Positions 1 to 8,682 of a stretch of DNA of 64,000 bases are shown piece by piece. Origin of the DNA: Pseudomonas sp. SDI (GTDB lineage: Bacteria; Pseudomonadota; Gammaproteobacteria; Pseudomonadales; Pseudomonadaceae); NCBI RefSeq assembly GCF_003105155.1, contig NZ_QETK01000027.1:1-64000 (forward strand), given 5' to 3'. Positions within the stretch are counted from its first letter, which is position 1. Every line of letters begins with the position of its first letter. The notes beneath the pieces are model-generated. The model made no database searches and was not told the origin of the DNA. It saw only the letters and a program-made list of their open reading frames with translations. Position numbers and translations under genes: made by a program.

Positions 1-61
1 AGAATTTCCTGTTTAACTTCAAACGCTTAACTCGCTACGATCTCTCGTCAGCGGGAGGCTA

Positions 62-89
62 ATTCTACAGAACTTAACGTTGCTGTCAA
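62..89 (-). promoter_or_regulatory. proximal rRNA-operon-type promoter (leftward)
   Basis: On the minus strand a perfect TTGACA (84-89), a 16-base spacer and TAGAAT (62-67) are followed by a GC-rich run (GCCTCCCGC), the discriminator type typical of stringently controlled rRNA promoters. An A-rich tract lies directly upstream (91-100). The transcript would leave the window at position 1. No rRNA sequence is visible inside the window. Confidence 0.8.
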
Positions 90-205
90 CTGCCTTTTTT
101 CACCGCTGTCGATCTTTCGATCGAAGCATTCCGGCACTACCTGAAACATCTAACTCGTTGATTCTCAAGGAGTTTTCCGTTTCGACTGCGCCGGAAGTGG
201 GGCGA

Positions 206-233
206 ATTATAGAGAGATTAAATCGGCCGTCAA
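206..233 (-). promoter_or_regulatory. distal rRNA-operon-type promoter (leftward)
   Basis: Read on the minus strand, TTGACG (228-233) and TATAAT (206-211) are separated by 16 bases and followed by a GC-rich discriminator (TCGCCCCAC). Upstream, 234-270 is strongly AT-rich and could act as an UP element. Together with the second promoter at 62-89 this is the tandem layout of rRNA operons. In Pseudomonas, tyrS commonly lies just before a 16S gene; the rRNA itself would be left of the window. Confidence 0.75.
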
Positions 234-295
234 CCCTTAATTTGAAAAACCTTCAAATTAGTTTCGACGCCCCTCCCTCTATATAGAAGAAGGCC

Positions 296-1495
296 TTACT
301 CGGCTTTCAGGGTGATACGCGCGAACGCCTTCTTGCCAGCCTGACAGACATGGGTGGCGCCGATAGCGAACATGAAGCCACGATCGACCACCTCACCGTC
401 GACCTTCACGCTACCCGCCGCCAGCAGATCACGCGCAGCCGCCGAGTTCTTCACCAGACCTGCCTTATTAAGGATGGCGGAGATCGGCATATCTTCAGCC
501 GCCAACACTTCCACTTCCGGCAGATCTTCCGGCAACTCGCCACCCTTCATGCGGTTGCCCGCTGCGCGGTGCGCATTGGCCGCGGCCTCTTCACCATGGA
601 AGCGCGCAACAATCTCTTCGGCCAACTTGATCTTGATGTCGCGCGGGTTGGCACCCGCAGCCACATCAGCGCGGAAACCTTCGATCTCTTCCATCGAGCG
701 GAAGCTGAGCAACTCGAAGTAACGCCACATCAGCGTGTCCGGAATCGAGACCAGCTTGCTGTACATCACCCCGGGTGCTTCCTGGATGCCGACATAGTTG
801 CCCAGCGACTTGGACATCTTCTTCACACCATCCAGCCCTTCGAGCAATGGCATGGTGACAATGTTCTGCGCTTCCTGGCCGTAGCTGCGCTGCAACTCAC
901 GCCCCATCAACAGGTTGAACTTCTGATCGGTACCGCCCAGCTCGACATCGGCCTTCAAGGCAACCGAGTCATAACCCTGCACCAGCGGATAGAGGAACTC
1001 GTGAATGGCGATCGGCTGGTTACTGGTGTAGCGCTTGTCGAAGTCGTCACGCTCAAGCATGCGCGCCACGGTGTACTGCGATGCCAGGCGAATGAAATCG
1101 GCTGGCGTCAGCTGGTCCATCCAGGTGGAGTTAAACGCCACTTCGGTCTTGGCGGGATCGAGAATCTTGAACACCTGCTGTTTATAGGTCTCGGCATTGT
1201 CGAGCACCTGCTCACGCGTAAGCGGTGGACGCGTGGCACTTTTGCCACTCGGGTCGCCGATCATGCCGGTGAAGTCACCAATCAGGAAAATGACCTGATG
1301 GCCCAACTCCTGGAACTGGCGCAGCTTATTGATCAGCACGGTATGGCCCAGGTGCAGGTCAGGCGCCGTCGGGTCGAAACCCGCCTTGATCCGCAGTGGC
1401 TGCCCACGCTTGAGCTTCTCGACCAGCTCCGACTCGACCAGTACCTCTTCCGCACCACGCTTGATCAGCGCTAGCTGCTCTTCAACCGACTTCAT
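296..1495 (-). CDS. tyrS: tyrosyl-tRNA synthetase
   Basis: Class I aminoacyl-tRNA synthetase charging tRNA-Tyr in the cytoplasm. The 399-residue product has the HLGH signature at residues 48-51, KMSKS at 226-230 and a C-terminal S4-like RNA-binding domain (about 330-399). KMSKS, rather than the KFGKT of E. coli TyrS, marks the TyrZ-like subgroup. I start it at MKSVEEQ; the open frame extends 21 codons upstream but that part is not family-like. The start has only a weak GGGT-type ribosome site. It is divergent from the M23 peptidase gene and followed by rRNA-type promoters in the same direction. Confidence 0.97.
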   Translation of the reverse strand: MKSVEEQLALIKRGAEEVLVESELVEKLKRGQPLRIKAGFDPTAPDLHLGHTVLINKLRQFQELGHQVIFLIGDFTGMIGDPSGKSATRPPLTREQVLDNAETYKQQVFKILDPAKTEVAFNSTWMDQLTPADFIRLASQYTVARMLERDDFDKRYTSNQPIAIHEFLYPLVQGYDSVALKADVELGGTDQKFNLLMGRELQRSYGQEAQNIVTMPLLEGLDGVKKMSKSLGNYVGIQEAPGVMYSKLVSIPDTLMWRYFELLSFRSMEEIEGFRADVAAGANPRDIKIKLAEEIVARFHGEEAAANAHRAAGNRMKGGELPEDLPEVEVLAAEDMPISAILNKAGLVKNSAAARDLLAAGSVKVDGEVVDRGFMFAIGATHVCQAGKKAFARITLKAE

Positions 1496-1612
1496 AACAG
1501 ACCCGTAAGGCTCAGATTCAAAGGGCTCCAACCATACAAGATCAGCCATCAAATACAAGTTCCGGGCCGCGATGTGACCCGATACCCGACTGATGACGTC
1601 TGCGCGCTTGCT

Positions 1613-1641
1613 TTGGAAGGGTTTTGGTTATATTTTATACA
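1613..1641 (+). promoter_or_regulatory. candidate sigma70 promoter for the M23 peptidase gene
   Basis: TTGGAA (1613-1618), a 17-base spacer and TATACA (1636-1641) lie in an AT-rich patch upstream of the peptidase start at 1707. The position argues that the reading frame upstream of 1707 is leader rather than protein. Confidence 0.45.
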
Positions 1642-1706
1642 GTTATTTCATCTTCATCATGTCATTCATCTTTATCCATTTCATCTTTTTCAAAGTCAAT
1701 TTGCCC

Positions 1707-3122
1707 ATGACCAACGAACCGCCTAAAGCGCCCCCGCTTTATCCGAAGAGCCACCTGTTGGCCGCGAGCGGCATAGCCGCCCTGCTCAGTCTGGCCTTGC
1801 TGGTATTTCCTTCCAGCGAAGTAGAAGCCAAGAAAACAACCCTGAACCTCGAGCTGGAAACCCCGGTCGAGCAACTCAAACAGCAAGAAAACGCCCACCA
1901 GCAGGCCAACGAAGAGTCCGCGCCTTCGCCTTTCGCGCAGATCGACAACAGCGCCGAGCCGACCGAGGAAGCCGCCAAAACCGCAACACCGGCAACACCC
2001 AGCACCGCCAAAACCGAGCCAAGCCATCGCGAAGTGACTGTCGCACGCGGCGATACGCTGTCCACTTTGTTCGCCAAGGTTGGACTGCCAGCCACTGCCG
2101 TGCATGAGGTGCTGGCAGCCAACAAGCAAGCCAAGCAGTTCAGCCAGCTCAAGCATGGCCAGGTACTGGAAATCGAACTGGACAAGGACGGCCAACTGGC
2201 CAGCCTGCACAGCAAGGTCAGCGACCTGGAAACCATTCGCCTGACCAAGGGCGCAAACGGTTACGCGTTCAACCGTGAAGTCACCAAGCCCGTGGTGCGC
2301 TCGGCCTATGTCCATGGGGTGATCAAAAGCTCGTTGTCGGCCTCGGCCCAGCGTGCCGGCCTGAACCACAGCCTGACCATGGACATGGCCAGCATCTTCG
2401 GTTACGACATCGACTTCGCCCAGGATATTCGCCAGGGTGACGAGTTCGACGTGGTCTACGAACAAAAAGTGGCCAACGGTAAAGTCGTCGGCAATGGCAA
2501 CATCCTTTCCGCGCGCTTCACCAACCGCGGCAAGAGCTACACCGCCGTTCGCTACACCAACAAAGCCGGCAACACCAGTTACTACACCGCCGACGGTAAC
2601 AGCATGCGCAAGGCGTTCATCCGTACCCCGGTGGACTTTGCCCGCATCAGCTCACGCTTCTCAGCCGGCCGTAAACACCCGATCCTGAACAAGATCCGTG
2701 CGCACAAAGGTGTCGACTACGCGGCCCCGCGCGGCACCCCAATCAAGGCAGCGGGTGATGGCAAGGTCTTGCTTGCCGGGCGTCGTGGCGGCTACGGCAA
2801 CACCGTGATCATCCAGCACGGCAATAGCTACCAGACCCTTTACGGGCACATGCAGGGCTTCGCCAAAGGCGTGAAAACCGGCGGTAGCGTCAAGCAGGGC
2901 CAGATCATCGGCTACATCGGCACTACTGGCCTGTCGACCGGCCCGCACCTGCACTATGAGTTCCAGGTCAATGGCGTTCACGTCGATCCGCTAGGCCAGA
3001 AGCTTCCCATGGCCGACCCGATCGCCAAGGCCGAACGCCAGCGCTTCATGCAGCAGAGCCAACCACTGATGGCACGCATGGACCAGGAAAAGGCCACCCT
3101 GCTCGCATCGAGCAAGCGCTGA
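1707..3122 (+). CDS. M23 family LysM/metallopeptidase (murein hydrolase)
   Basis: Inner-membrane-anchored or periplasmic peptidoglycan endopeptidase, 471 residues. It has a hydrophobic segment at residues 14-33, an acidic/Ala-Thr-rich linker, a LysM-like region (about 110-170) and a C-terminal M23 (lysostaphin) domain with HKGVDY near residue 333 and HLHYEF near 413, the zinc-binding His/Asp and HxH motifs. I chose MTNEPPKAPP as start because the family begins there and a promoter fits just upstream. No clear Shine-Dalgarno precedes it. anmK begins 3 bases after its stop, so the two wall-related genes are probably co-transcribed. Confidence 0.9.
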   Translation: MTNEPPKAPPLYPKSHLLAASGIAALLSLALLVFPSSEVEAKKTTLNLELETPVEQLKQQENAHQQANEESAPSPFAQIDNSAEPTEEAAKTATPATPSTAKTEPSHREVTVARGDTLSTLFAKVGLPATAVHEVLAANKQAKQFSQLKHGQVLEIELDKDGQLASLHSKVSDLETIRLTKGANGYAFNREVTKPVVRSAYVHGVIKSSLSASAQRAGLNHSLTMDMASIFGYDIDFAQDIRQGDEFDVVYEQKVANGKVVGNGNILSARFTNRGKSYTAVRYTNKAGNTSYYTADGNSMRKAFIRTPVDFARISSRFSAGRKHPILNKIRAHKGVDYAAPRGTPIKAAGDGKVLLAGRRGGYGNTVIIQHGNSYQTLYGHMQGFAKGVKTGGSVKQGQIIGYIGTTGLSTGPHLHYEFQVNGVHVDPLGQKLPMADPIAKAERQRFMQQSQPLMARMDQEKATLLASSKR

Positions 3123-3125
3123 GCC

Positions 3126-4217
3126 ATGCCGCTCTACCTGGGAGTGATGTCCGGGACCAGCCTCGATGGCCTGGACATCGCCTTGATCGAACAGGGGGCG
3201 CGTCTTACGCTGCTCGCTACCCATTACATTCCAATGCCCGAGCCGTTGCGTGCGGCATTGCTCGGCCTGTGTGTCAGCGGCCCGGACGAAATCGCCAGGG
3301 CCGCGCTGGCCGAGGCCGAGTGGGTCAGGCTGGCCGCCGAGGGCATTGAACACCTCTTGCAGGCTCAGCAGCTCGCGCCAAGCGCCATCCGCGCCATCGG
3401 CAGCCACGGCCAGACCATCCGTCATGAGCCAGCGCGCGGTTTTACCGTGCAAATCGGCAACCCGGCACTACTGGCCGAGCTTACCGGCATCAGCGTGGTC
3501 GGCGACTTCCGCCGACGTGACGTCGCTGCTGGCGGCCAGGGTGCACCACTGGTCCCAGCCTTCCACGAAACGCTTTTCGAAACCCAGGGCGAACGCCTGG
3601 CGGTATTGAACGTAGGCGGCTTCAGCAACCTGAGTCTGATTGAGCGCGACCATCCGGTCAGGGGCTTCGACTGCGGTCCGGGCAATGTGCTGCTCGATGC
3701 CTGGATCAACGACAAGCACGGCCGCAGCTACGACGCCGGTGGCGCCTGGGCTGCCAGCGGCAAGGTGATCCCCGCGCTGCTGAACAGCCTGCTCGGCGAC
3801 CGATTCTTTGCCGGCACCGGCCCGAAAAGCACCGGCCGTGAAGTGTTCAACCTGCCCTGGCTACGGCGACACCTGGCCCGGCAGCCGGCCTACGCCGATG
3901 AGGATGTGCAGGCCACGCTGCTCGAACTCACCGCACGCAGCATCGTCAGTTCCCTGCAAGCGGCTCAGCAGGACACTCAGGCGCTGCTGGTCTGCGGCGG
4001 TGGCGCGCACAACACGGCATTGATGAGCCGCCTGACCCAGTTGCTACCCAACGCCCGCGTCAGCAGTACGGCAGTCAGCGGGGTCGACCCGGACTGGGTC
4101 GAGGCCATGGCCTTCGCCTGGCTTGCGCATTGCTGCCTGGAGGGCATCGCCGGCAACCGGCCGAGCGTCACCGGCGCCAAGGGCCTACGGGTACTCGGCG
4201 CTATCTACCCGGCCTGA
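3126..4217 (+). CDS. anmK: anhydro-N-acetylmuramic acid kinase
   Basis: Cleaves and phosphorylates 1,6-anhydro-MurNAc to MurNAc-6-phosphate in peptidoglycan recycling. The 363-residue protein starts with the family hallmark GVMSGTSLDGLD (residues 6-17) and has the later nucleotide-binding motifs FDCGPGN and CGGGAHN. The start is 3 bases after the M23 peptidase stop. It is followed by a strong terminator. In Pseudomonas, MurNAc-6-P is dephosphorylated by MupP (not in this window) and then used by AmgK and MurU, both encoded at 28.8-30.5 kb here. Confidence 0.97.
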   Translation: MPLYLGVMSGTSLDGLDIALIEQGARLTLLATHYIPMPEPLRAALLGLCVSGPDEIARAALAEAEWVRLAAEGIEHLLQAQQLAPSAIRAIGSHGQTIRHEPARGFTVQIGNPALLAELTGISVVGDFRRRDVAAGGQGAPLVPAFHETLFETQGERLAVLNVGGFSNLSLIERDHPVRGFDCGPGNVLLDAWINDKHGRSYDAGGAWAASGKVIPALLNSLLGDRFFAGTGPKSTGREVFNLPWLRRHLARQPAYADEDVQATLLELTARSIVSSLQAAQQDTQALLVCGGGAHNTALMSRLTQLLPNARVSSTAVSGVDPDWVEAMAFAWLAHCCLEGIAGNRPSVTGAKGLRVLGAIYPA

Positions 4218-4224
4218 TCGCACA

Positions 4225-4260
4225 CAGCAAAACGCCGCGCATAAGCGCGGCGTTTTGCTG
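4225..4260. terminator. bidirectional rho-independent terminator
   Basis: A perfect 16-base-pair inverted repeat with an ATAA loop (arms 4225-4240 and 4245-4260), GC-rich inside with AAAA/TTTT at the outer part. It lies between the convergent anmK and erpA genes and can serve both. Confidence 0.9.
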
Positions 4261-4273
4261 TAAAGCCCCGACC

Positions 4274-4624
4274 TCAGATCGAGAACGACGAGCCACAACC
4301 ACAGGTGGTAGTAGCGTTCGGGTTCTTGATGACAAAGCGCGAGCCTTCCAGACCTTCCTGGTAGTCCACTTCGGCGCCTGCCAGATACTGGTAACTCATC
4401 GGATCGACCACCAGGGCCACGCCCTCGCGCTCGACAATGGTGTCGTCTTCAGCAACGTCTTCATCGAACGTGAAGCCGTACTGGAAGCCCGAGCAGCCGC
4501 CGCCTGTCACGAATACTCGCAACTTCAGGCGTTCGTTGCCCTCTTCATCGACCAGGGTCTTCACCTTGTGCGCGGCACCCTGCGTGAATTGCAAAGCCGT
4601 AGGGGTGAAGGATTCGACGCTCAT
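4274..4624 (-). CDS. erpA: iron-sulfur cluster insertion protein ErpA
   Basis: A-type carrier that delivers Fe-S clusters to target apoproteins. The 116-residue product matches the family length and has the three cluster-ligand cysteines, one in GGGCSGF and two in the C-terminal CGCGSSF. It is monocistronic, with a promoter at 4672-4701 and a palindrome between that promoter and the start. Convergent with anmK. Confidence 0.97.
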   Translation of the reverse strand: MSVESFTPTALQFTQGAAHKVKTLVDEEGNERLKLRVFVTGGGCSGFQYGFTFDEDVAEDDTIVEREGVALVVDPMSYQYLAGAEVDYQEGLEGSRFVIKNPNATTTCGCGSSFSI

Positions 4625-4671
4625 GCTGACTATCTCCCGGCGCTATGCCGCCATAATGCGTGATGGCGTGC

Positions 4672-4701
4672 ATTATCCGCTTCTCCGAGAAAATCGGTCA
4701 A
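4672..4701 (-). promoter_or_regulatory. erpA promoter with overlapping palindrome
   Basis: On the minus strand TTGACC (4696-4701), an 18-base spacer and GATAAT (4672-4677). An inverted repeat, ATAATGC-N10-GCATTAT (4653-4676), covers the -10 region and start site, where a repressor could act. It does not match the IscR type-1 consensus that I know. Confidence 0.55.
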
Positions 4702-4761
4702 CAATAGAAGCGCCGACGTTAGTCGAGCAGCAGGCACAGGACCTGCCGCCCGAGCCACGGA

Positions 4762-5796
4762 TTAAGGCAGCAGACCCGCGTGGGACAGACCCAGGCGCTC
4801 GTCCAGGCCAAAGAGGATGTTCAAGTTCTGCACCGCCTGGCCCGACGCGCCCTTGACCAGGTTGTCGATCACCGACAGCACCACCACCAGGTCGCCGCCC
4901 TGCGGCCGATGCACAGCAATACGGCAGACGTTGGCACCGCGCACACTACGGGTTTCCGGGTGGCTGCCGGCCGGCATGACGTCGACGAACGGTTCATTGG
5001 CGTAGCGTTTTTCGAACAGCGCCTGCAGGTCGACCGACGTATCGGCAACCGTGGCATACAGCGTGGAGTGGATGCCACGAATCATTGGCGTCAGGTGCGG
5101 CACAAAGGTCAGGCCCACATCGCTGCCGGCGGCACGGCGCAGGCCCTGGCGGATTTCCGGCAGGTGACGATGGCCCTTCACGGCATAGGCTTTCATGCTC
5201 TCGCCCGCCTCGCAGAACAGCGACCCCACCGCCGCACCACGGCCGGCACCGCTGACCCCGGACTTGCAGTCGGCGATCAGGCGCGAAGCATCGGCAATAC
5301 CCGCCTCCAACAGTGGCAGGAAGCCCAGCTGGGTCGCCGTCGGATAGCAACCTGGCACGGCAATCAGACGTGCCTGGCGGATCTGTTCCCGGTTCACTTC
5401 GGGCAGACCATACACGGCGTCCTTGAGCAGCTCCGGGGCACCGTGCGGCTGGCCGTACCACTTGGCCCACTCATCGGCATCCTGCAGACGGAAGTCGGCC
5501 GACAGGTCGATCACCTTGGTGCCGGCAGCCAGCAGCTCACCGGCCAAGGCATGCGCCACCCCGTGCGGGGTGGCGAAGAACACCACATCGCAAGCGGCCA
5601 GGGTTTTCGTGTCAGGCACGCTGAAGGCCAAATTGTCGTAGTGACCGCGCAGGTTCGGGTACATATCGGCAACCGGCAGACCGGCTTCGGATCGCGAGGT
5701 AATGACCGCAACTTCCGCCTGCGGATGCTGCGCCAGCAGACGCAACAACTCGACACCGGTGTAACCCGTGCCGCCGACGATACCGACCTTGACCAT
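4762..5796 (-). CDS. argC: N-acetyl-gamma-glutamyl-phosphate reductase
   Basis: NADPH-dependent reduction of N-acetylglutamyl phosphate to the semialdehyde in arginine biosynthesis. The 344-residue product has the nucleotide-binding GGTGYTGVEL at 8-17 and the catalytic cysteine in AVPGCYPTA (Cys150). I start at MVKVGIVGG; an ATG two codons earlier lies too close to the AAGGGG ribosome site, which is well spaced for this one. It is divergent from hemJ. Confidence 0.96.
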   Translation of the reverse strand: MVKVGIVGGTGYTGVELLRLLAQHPQAEVAVITSRSEAGLPVADMYPNLRGHYDNLAFSVPDTKTLAACDVVFFATPHGVAHALAGELLAAGTKVIDLSADFRLQDADEWAKWYGQPHGAPELLKDAVYGLPEVNREQIRQARLIAVPGCYPTATQLGFLPLLEAGIADASRLIADCKSGVSGAGRGAAVGSLFCEAGESMKAYAVKGHRHLPEIRQGLRRAAGSDVGLTFVPHLTPMIRGIHSTLYATVADTSVDLQALFEKRYANEPFVDVMPAGSHPETRSVRGANVCRIAVHRPQGGDLVVVLSVIDNLVKGASGQAVQNLNILFGLDERLGLSHAGLLP

Positions 5797-5835
5797 GAAC
5801 ATGCCCCTTTCTACGAACCGACTGGAAAGCCACCG

Positions 5836-5864
5836 ATAATATGGGCCCACGCGGTTGGTAACAA
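5836..5864 (-). promoter_or_regulatory. argC promoter
   Basis: Minus-strand TTGTTA (5859-5864), a 17-base spacer and TATTAT (5836-5841), about 40 bases upstream of the argC start. Confidence 0.6.
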
Positions 5865-5935
5865 CCGTTCTGATGACGGCTGAGCGCTCTAGCCACTACT
5901 ATCTGACGACTGTGAACCCTGAAGGAACTAGAAAA

Positions 5936-6361
5936 ATGCTGTATCTATGGATCAAAGCCCTGCACATCGTTAGCGTCGTGTGCTGGTTTGCCGGGCTGTT
6001 CTACCTGCCGCGCCTGTTCGTCTACCACGCCCAGAGCGAAGACCGCGTCAGCCGCGAACGCTTCGTCATCATGGAGCGCAAGCTTTACCGCGGCATCATG
6101 GGCCCGGCAATGATCGCCACCTTTGTCTTCGGTATCTGGCTGCTGAGCCTGGCACCCGGCTTCCTCAGCCAGGGCTGGATGCATGCCAAGCTGACCCTGA
6201 TCGTGTTGCTGACCGGCTACCATCACATGTGCGGCGCCAACGTTAAGCGCTTTGCCCGCAATGAAAATACCCGCAGCCACACGTACTTCCGCTGGTTCAA
6301 CGAAGTGCCGGTGGTGATCCTGCTGGGCATCGTCATTCTGGTTGTGGTCAAGCCGTTCTAA
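5936..6361 (+). CDS. hemJ: HemJ-type protoporphyrinogen IX oxidase
   Basis: Small integral membrane enzyme oxidising protoporphyrinogen IX in haem synthesis. The 141-residue protein begins MLYLWIKALHIVSVVCWFAG with the conserved His10 in the first membrane helix, and has four predicted transmembrane segments and the LTLIVLLTGYHH stretch. The start is set by a GAAGGAAC ribosome site 9 bases upstream. The downstream flavin oxidoreductase begins 29 bases after the stop, so the two may be co-transcribed. Confidence 0.88.
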   Translation: MLYLWIKALHIVSVVCWFAGLFYLPRLFVYHAQSEDRVSRERFVIMERKLYRGIMGPAMIATFVFGIWLLSLAPGFLSQGWMHAKLTLIVLLTGYHHMCGANVKRFARNENTRSHTYFRWFNEVPVVILLGIVILVVVKPF

Positions 6362-6390
6362 TCGTAGTACCCCCACTTCGAGGAACCTCC

Positions 6391-7350
6391 ATGTCTTTGC
6401 CTGCCCTGCTCGAACAACGCCTGCGACTGCCAGTGGTGGCCGCCCCCATGTTCTTGATCTCCAATCCACAGTTGGTGCTGGCGTGTTGCCGTAACGGTGT
6501 GGTGGGCAGCTTCCCGGCACTGAACCAACGTGACAGCGCCGGCTTCAAGGCCTGGCTGGAGGAAATCGAGACAGGCCTGGCCACGTTCGACAAACCGGCG
6601 CCATATGCCGTCAACCTGATCGTGCATGCGAGTAACCCACGCCTGCAGGCCGACCTGGCCTTGTGCGTCGAACACAAGGTGCCAATCGTCATCACCAGCC
6701 TGGGCGCAGTGAAAGAACTGGTAGATGCGGTGCACAGCTACGGGGGCCTGGTATTCCATGACGTAACGACCCGCCGGCATGCCGAAAAAGCCGCCGAAGC
6801 GGGCGTCGATGGGCTGATCGCCGTCGCTGCCGGGGCGGGTGGGCACGCCGGGACCTGGAGCCCGTTCGCCCTGCTCGCCGAAATCCGCCAGTGCTTCGAC
6901 AAGACCGTGTTGCTGGCCGGCTGCCTGAACAGCGGCCACGAGATCCTCGCCGCCCAGTTGCTGGGCGCCGACCTGGCCTACATGGGCACCCATTTCATCG
7001 CCAGCCACGAAAGCCTGGCGCCGCCCGCCTACAAGGAAATGCTACTGGCCGCCAAGGCCGCCGACATCATCCATACCCCGGCAGTCTCCGGCGTGCCGGC
7101 CAGTTTCATGCGCCAGAGCCTGGAGCAGGCTGGCTACGACATGACCGCGCTCAAGGGCAAAGGCGCCGAAACCAAACTCAAACCGCTCGACGACGAAGCC
7201 AAGGCCTGGAAGACCGTCTGGTCCGCGGGCCAGGGCGCTGGCGGTATCGACCGGGAACTGTCGGTCGATGCACTGATCGCCCGCCTGGATGCCGAGTACC
7301 GCCGTGCATTCGAACGCACTGCAATCATCAAGCAAGGTTGGTCGCGCTGA
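6391..7350 (+). CDS. nitronate monooxygenase-family flavin oxidoreductase
   Basis: FMN-dependent TIM-barrel protein of the 2-nitropropane dioxygenase/nitronate monooxygenase family, 319 residues. Family features are the N-terminal LPVVAAPMFLIS, the glycine-rich AAGAGGHAGTW and the ADLAYMGTHF phosphate-binding segment. The true substrate is unknown; nitronates or an enoyl compound are possible. It follows hemJ closely and is preceded by GAGGAACC. Confidence 0.85.
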   Translation: MSLPALLEQRLRLPVVAAPMFLISNPQLVLACCRNGVVGSFPALNQRDSAGFKAWLEEIETGLATFDKPAPYAVNLIVHASNPRLQADLALCVEHKVPIVITSLGAVKELVDAVHSYGGLVFHDVTTRRHAEKAAEAGVDGLIAVAAGAGGHAGTWSPFALLAEIRQCFDKTVLLAGCLNSGHEILAAQLLGADLAYMGTHFIASHESLAPPAYKEMLLAAKAADIIHTPAVSGVPASFMRQSLEQAGYDMTALKGKGAETKLKPLDDEAKAWKTVWSAGQGAGGIDRELSVDALIARLDAEYRRAFERTAIIKQGWSR

Positions 7351-7433
7351 ACCCAGCCGGGGAGAGCCTTTCACGCGGCCAATCTGTAAACTAGTCGCCA
7401 TGCCATGAGCGGCCCCTTTACCTGGAGAACTGC

Positions 7434-8207
7434 ATGTCCCGTTACGCCATGATCACCGGTGCGTCCAGCGGTCTGGGCCTGGCACTGGCCGAAGCCCTGG
7501 CGCGCCGTGGACGTAACCTGATCCTGGTGTCGCGCCAGCGCGACGAGCTGGAGCCGATTGCCATCGAGCTGACCCAACGTTTTGGTGTCGAGGTGCTGTT
7601 CCGGGCCTGCGACCTGGGCGAACCACTGCGCCTGTCCGGGTTCCTGCTGGAACTGGAGGAAGGCGAACGCCAGATCGATCTGCTGGTCAATTGCGCCGGT
7701 ATACGTTCCTACGGGCATTTCCTGGCCCAAGAGTGGGCCGACGAGCAGGACCTGATTGAAATCAACATCCTCGCCCTCACCCGCCTGTGCCACGCCCTGG
7801 GCAACGCGATGGCCGTCCAGGGCGGCGGGCAGATCCTCAATGTCGCCTCGCTGGCGGCTTTTGCCCCTGGGCCGTGGATGAGCACCTATGCGGCGAGCAA
7901 AGCCTACGTGCTGCATTTCTCCGAAGGCTTGCGCGAAGAGCTCAAACGCACCGGCATCAAGGTTTCGGTACTGTGCCCCGGTCCGGTTCGCTCGGCCAAG
8001 CGCAACATTGCGCGGCTGAGCAAGGGCAAACGCTGCCTGAGCCCGGAAGAAGTCGCCCTGTACACGGTGCGGGCACTGGACAAGAACCGTGCGGTCATCA
8101 TTCCCGGCCGACGCAACCGCTGGCTGGCCTTCAGCCCGCGGCTGCTGTCGCGCTGGGTCGCGCGCAAGCTGGCCGGCGCCATCAACCAGGCCTATTGCCC
8201 GCGCTGA
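7434..8207 (+). CDS. SDR family NAD(P)-dependent oxidoreductase
   Basis: Classical short-chain dehydrogenase, 257 residues, with the cofactor motif TGASSGLG (8-15), NCAG near 84-87, the catalytic serine in NVASLAA and the YxxxK motif in YAASKAY. LCPGPV follows in the usual place. Resembles YdfG/DltE-like short-chain dehydrogenases; substrate unknown. A CTGGAG ribosome site precedes the ATG. Confidence 0.85.
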   Translation: MSRYAMITGASSGLGLALAEALARRGRNLILVSRQRDELEPIAIELTQRFGVEVLFRACDLGEPLRLSGFLLELEEGERQIDLLVNCAGIRSYGHFLAQEWADEQDLIEINILALTRLCHALGNAMAVQGGGQILNVASLAAFAPGPWMSTYAASKAYVLHFSEGLREELKRTGIKVSVLCPGPVRSAKRNIARLSKGKRCLSPEEVALYTVRALDKNRAVIIPGRRNRWLAFSPRLLSRWVARKLAGAINQAYCPR

Positions 8208-8278
8208 GGCCAATCGACACTGGGCGCCGCGGCACGGGCTGAGTACACTCAGCCGACCACTACCATGGAGCTAGCGTT

Positions 8279-8617
8279 GTGGAAACTCTGTTCACCAAGA
8301 TCATCAACCGGGAAATTCCCGCGAAGATCATTTACGAGGACGACCAGGTTCTGGCGTTCCACGATATTGCCCCGCAGGCGCCGGTGCACTTCCTGGTTAT
8401 CCCCAAGAAGCCGATCCGCACCCTCAACGACCTGACCGAGGAAGACAAAGGCCTGGCCGGCCACATCCTGTTCACCGCACAGCGCCTGGCCAAGGAGCTG
8501 GGCTGTGAAGACGGTTTCCGCGTGGTCATGAACTGCAACGAACTGGGTGGCCAGACCGTCTACCACATCCACATGCACGTACTCGGTCAGCGCCAGATGC
8601 ACTGGCCGCCGGGCTGA
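8279..8617 (+). CDS. HIT-family (HinT-like) nucleotide-binding protein
   Basis: Histidine-triad purine nucleoside phosphoramidase of 112 residues. The triad HIHMHV lies near the C-terminus and DIAPQAPVHFLVIPK is the family core. The start is GTG at 8279, 8 bases after a GGAG; no ATG is available nearby. It sits between the SDR gene and coq7 on the same strand. Confidence 0.93.
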   Translation: METLFTKIINREIPAKIIYEDDQVLAFHDIAPQAPVHFLVIPKKPIRTLNDLTEEDKGLAGHILFTAQRLAKELGCEDGFRVVMNCNELGGQTVYHIHMHVLGQRQMHWPPG

Positions 8618-8682
8618 TCCAGCGCAAGCCCTGTCATAAGGTTTGGGTTAAACTGTCGGGCACATTCTTGCGGAGGTGCCCG

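Noticed and set aside
80..286. A 68-codon rightward ORF at the left edge
   Set aside because: It lies over two divergent-reading rRNA-type promoters, has no ribosome site and is AT-rich regulatory DNA.
350..1474. A 374-codon open frame antisense to tyrS
   Set aside because: tyrS has complete catalytic motifs; the opposite frame has no signature.
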